A stretch of DNA of 34,476 nt from Bryobacterales bacterium (GTDB lineage Bacteria; Acidobacteriota; Terriglobia; Bryobacterales; Bryobacteraceae): the NCBI GenBank assembly GCA_016789745.1, contig JAEUQF010000028.1:1-34476 (forward strand), read 5' to 3'. The notes under the pieces were generated by a model. It was not told the origin of the DNA. It did not search any database and saw only the letters and a program-made list of their open reading frames with translations. Positions 33,532-34,476 of this stretch are shown piece after piece (the stretch's first letter is position 1; each line of letters starts with the position of its first letter). A program made the position numbers and the translations under genes.

Positions 33532-33558
33532 GAAAGGTTGTCCGTAGGGCCTAGGGTA

Positions 33559-34026
33559 CTAAATGTAGGCGATGACGTCGATTTCCACCAGCGAGTCGCC
33601 GGGGATGCCGCCAGCGGCCGCGATGGTGGTGCGCACGGGCGGTTCGGAGCCGAAGCGGCCTAAGAAAGCCTCGTTCATCTCCTTGTAGTCCTTCAGGTCA
33701 TTGAGATAAACGTTGCACTTCAGCACTTTGTCCATTGAGGATCCCGCGGCTTCCAGCCGCTTCTGGATTTCATCGAGGACGTGCTTGGTGTGGGCTTTGA
33801 TGTCGCCCTTGAAGTGGGCGCCGATGCCGGCAATGAACAGCAGGTTGCCGTAGGAGACTGACCCGCTGAAGAGCGGCGTCTTTTCGGGCTTCTTGCCGTT
33901 GGCGTAGTGCACCTTCTTCACGGGCTTTTCCTGGGCCTGTGCGGCGGCAGGCGCAGCAGCGGCCAGCGTACCGGCAGCGGCGGCAGGCGCCGCTTTGGAC
34001 AGAAACTTACGACGATTGGTTGCCAT
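33559..34026 (-). CDS. Exported RidA-family protein (twin-arginine signal)
   Basis: A 155-residue protein. The N-terminal MATNRRKFLSKAAP with a long Ala-rich stretch (AAAAGTLAAAAPAAAQA, cleavage near AQA) is a twin-arginine signal. The mature ~120 residues form one RidA/YjgF domain: LFSGSVSYGNLLFIAGIG, QKRLEAAGSSMDKVLKCNVYLND and the active-site arginine Arg132 (PPVRTTI) with Glu149 (LVEIDVIAY). RidA proteins hydrolyse reactive enamines or imines, normally in the cytosol, so an exported copy is less usual. It lies five bases after the Gfo/Idh/MocA gene. An operon is likely. A clear terminator follows. A role in removing imines from exported sugar or amino acid oxidation would be a guess. Confidence 0.85.
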   Translation of the reverse strand: MATNRRKFLSKAAPAAAAGTLAAAAPAAAQAQEKPVKKVHYANGKKPEKTPLFSGSVSYGNLLFIAGIGAHFKGDIKAHTKHVLDEIQKRLEAAGSSMDKVLKCNVYLNDLKDYKEMNEAFLGRFGSEPPVRTTIAAAGGIPGDSLVEIDVIAYI

Positions 34027-34031
34027 AGTAG

Positions 34032-34476
34032 TTAGACTTTCTCCGGAACAACGAACGGTGCGCGGTAGTTGCGCTTGATCATCTTGTTCGCTTCGCCATC
34101 GCTAACGAAGCGTTCCGTCTTCGGGTCGAAATCGAGTTGACGGCCGAGGCGGTAGGAAATGTTACCCAGGTGCGCCAGCGAACTGGCGAGGTGCGCGGTC
34201 TCTACCGGGCCGTTCTGATCGGTGGTTTTGCGGCTGCGGATGGCTTTGATCCAATTGGCGTAGTGATCGCCGCCGGCTTTGCGGGTAGGGCCCTTCTCGC
34301 GCTTCTGGCCAAGGTAGATCTGGTAGTGGTCGTAGCCTTTCACTACCATGTAGCCTTCGCTGCCGTAGAAGATGTTGCCGACGCCGGCGCCGTCTTCTTC
34401 GTTGGTGCACCAGTGGCGCACTTCGAACTGGATCATCTTGTTGATGCCGGAGTAGTGGTAGATGCTGGTTTGCACT
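34032..34476 (-). CDS. Gfo/Idh/MocA-family oxidoreductase, C-terminal part only
   Basis: The frame is open through the right edge, so only the last ~147 residues are present. They show the C-terminal beta-domain seen in bacterial Gfo/Idh/MocA dehydrogenases: MIQFEVRHWCTNEEDG, IFYGSEGYMVVKGYDHYQIYL, then a helical end DHYANWIKAIRSRK and PVETAHLASSLAHLGNISYRLGR. The N-terminal Rossmann domain and any signal peptide lie outside the window. Such proteins in this group are often Tat-exported sugar dehydrogenases, which would match the exported RidA five bases downstream. The cofactor and sugar cannot be told from this part. Confidence 0.85.
   Translation of the reverse strand, partial: VQTSIYHYSGINKMIQFEVRHWCTNEEDGAGVGNIFYGSEGYMVVKGYDHYQIYLGQKREKGPTRKAGGDHYANWIKAIRSRKTTDQNGPVETAHLASSLAHLGNISYRLGRQLDFDPKTERFVSDGEANKMIKRNYRAPFVVPEKV

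Noticed and set aside
1..34476. CRISPR arrays, tRNA or rRNA genes and insertion sequences
   Set aside because: I looked for regular repeats, tRNA-like TTCGA arms with CCA ends and transposase motifs and saw none, but a covariance-model search was not possible.

Overview
The window is GC-rich, densely packed chromosomal bacterial DNA with 31 confident protein genes, one uncertain small gene and no RNA genes, insertion sequences or CRISPR arrays that I can see. The gene content fits an acidobacterium of the Bryobacterales/Solibacter kind. This is inferred from family content, not from a marker gene. Pointers are a DUF1080 (3-keto-disaccharide hydrolase-like) secreted protein, exported twin-arginine metabolic enzymes (aldo/keto reductase, RidA), a Gfo/Idh/MocA oxidoreductase, a Ser/Thr kinase with a long TPR-like sensor half encoded next to a sigma-like gene, and many short secreted or membrane proteins of unknown role.

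Layout. Positions 1-5974 (minus strand) form a run: trans-sulfuration PLP enzyme, small membrane protein, a 1092-residue CPBP-type membrane protease with an internally duplicated module, a hypothetical protein, and a truncated secreted protein at the left edge. Positions 6019-8284 hold an SDR oxidoreductase and, convergent to it, a PiT phosphate transporter. Positions 8391-10644 hold small membrane and secreted proteins and a putative NlpC/P60-like cysteine peptidase. A plus-strand Asp/Glu racemase-like gene (10948-11604) meets a five-gene minus-strand operon (16123 to 11601): rsmI, an LRR-like protein, a secreted DUF1080 protein, an OiaK-type sugar-acid kinase and an ApnO-type oxidoisomerase. 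The last two are the enzyme pair of D-apionate catabolism, but the expected RuBisCO-like third enzyme is not here.

Positions 16288-18916 hold a membrane-anchored protein with a degenerate JAMM/MPN domain, then convergent to it an HSD10-like SDR and an RraA-family aldolase-like protein. Positions 18942-26188 are a plus-strand polysaccharide cluster in which four of the five junctions have 3- to 4-base ATGA overlaps or very short gaps: three GT4 glycosyltransferases, a DUF3108 protein, a GT4-methyltransferase fusion, and an ABC-2 exporter permease carrying an N-terminal Wzt_C-like sugar-binding domain. No ATPase gene is present. The methyltransferase and the binding domain together suggest cap-dependent polysaccharide export with a rearranged domain architecture. 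I consider this the most interesting system in the window.

Positions 26233-27231 encode a Tat-exported aldo/keto reductase. Convergent to it, a minus-strand set (33396 to 27271) encodes an ALDH7-type dehydrogenase, a sigma-like protein with a C-terminal His/Cys motif, a membrane Ser/Thr kinase with a TPR-like half, and a lipoprotein whose signal peptide is encoded inside the end of the kinase gene. The right edge holds an exported RidA protein and the C-terminal part of a Gfo/Idh/MocA oxidoreductase, closed by a strong stem-loop terminator.
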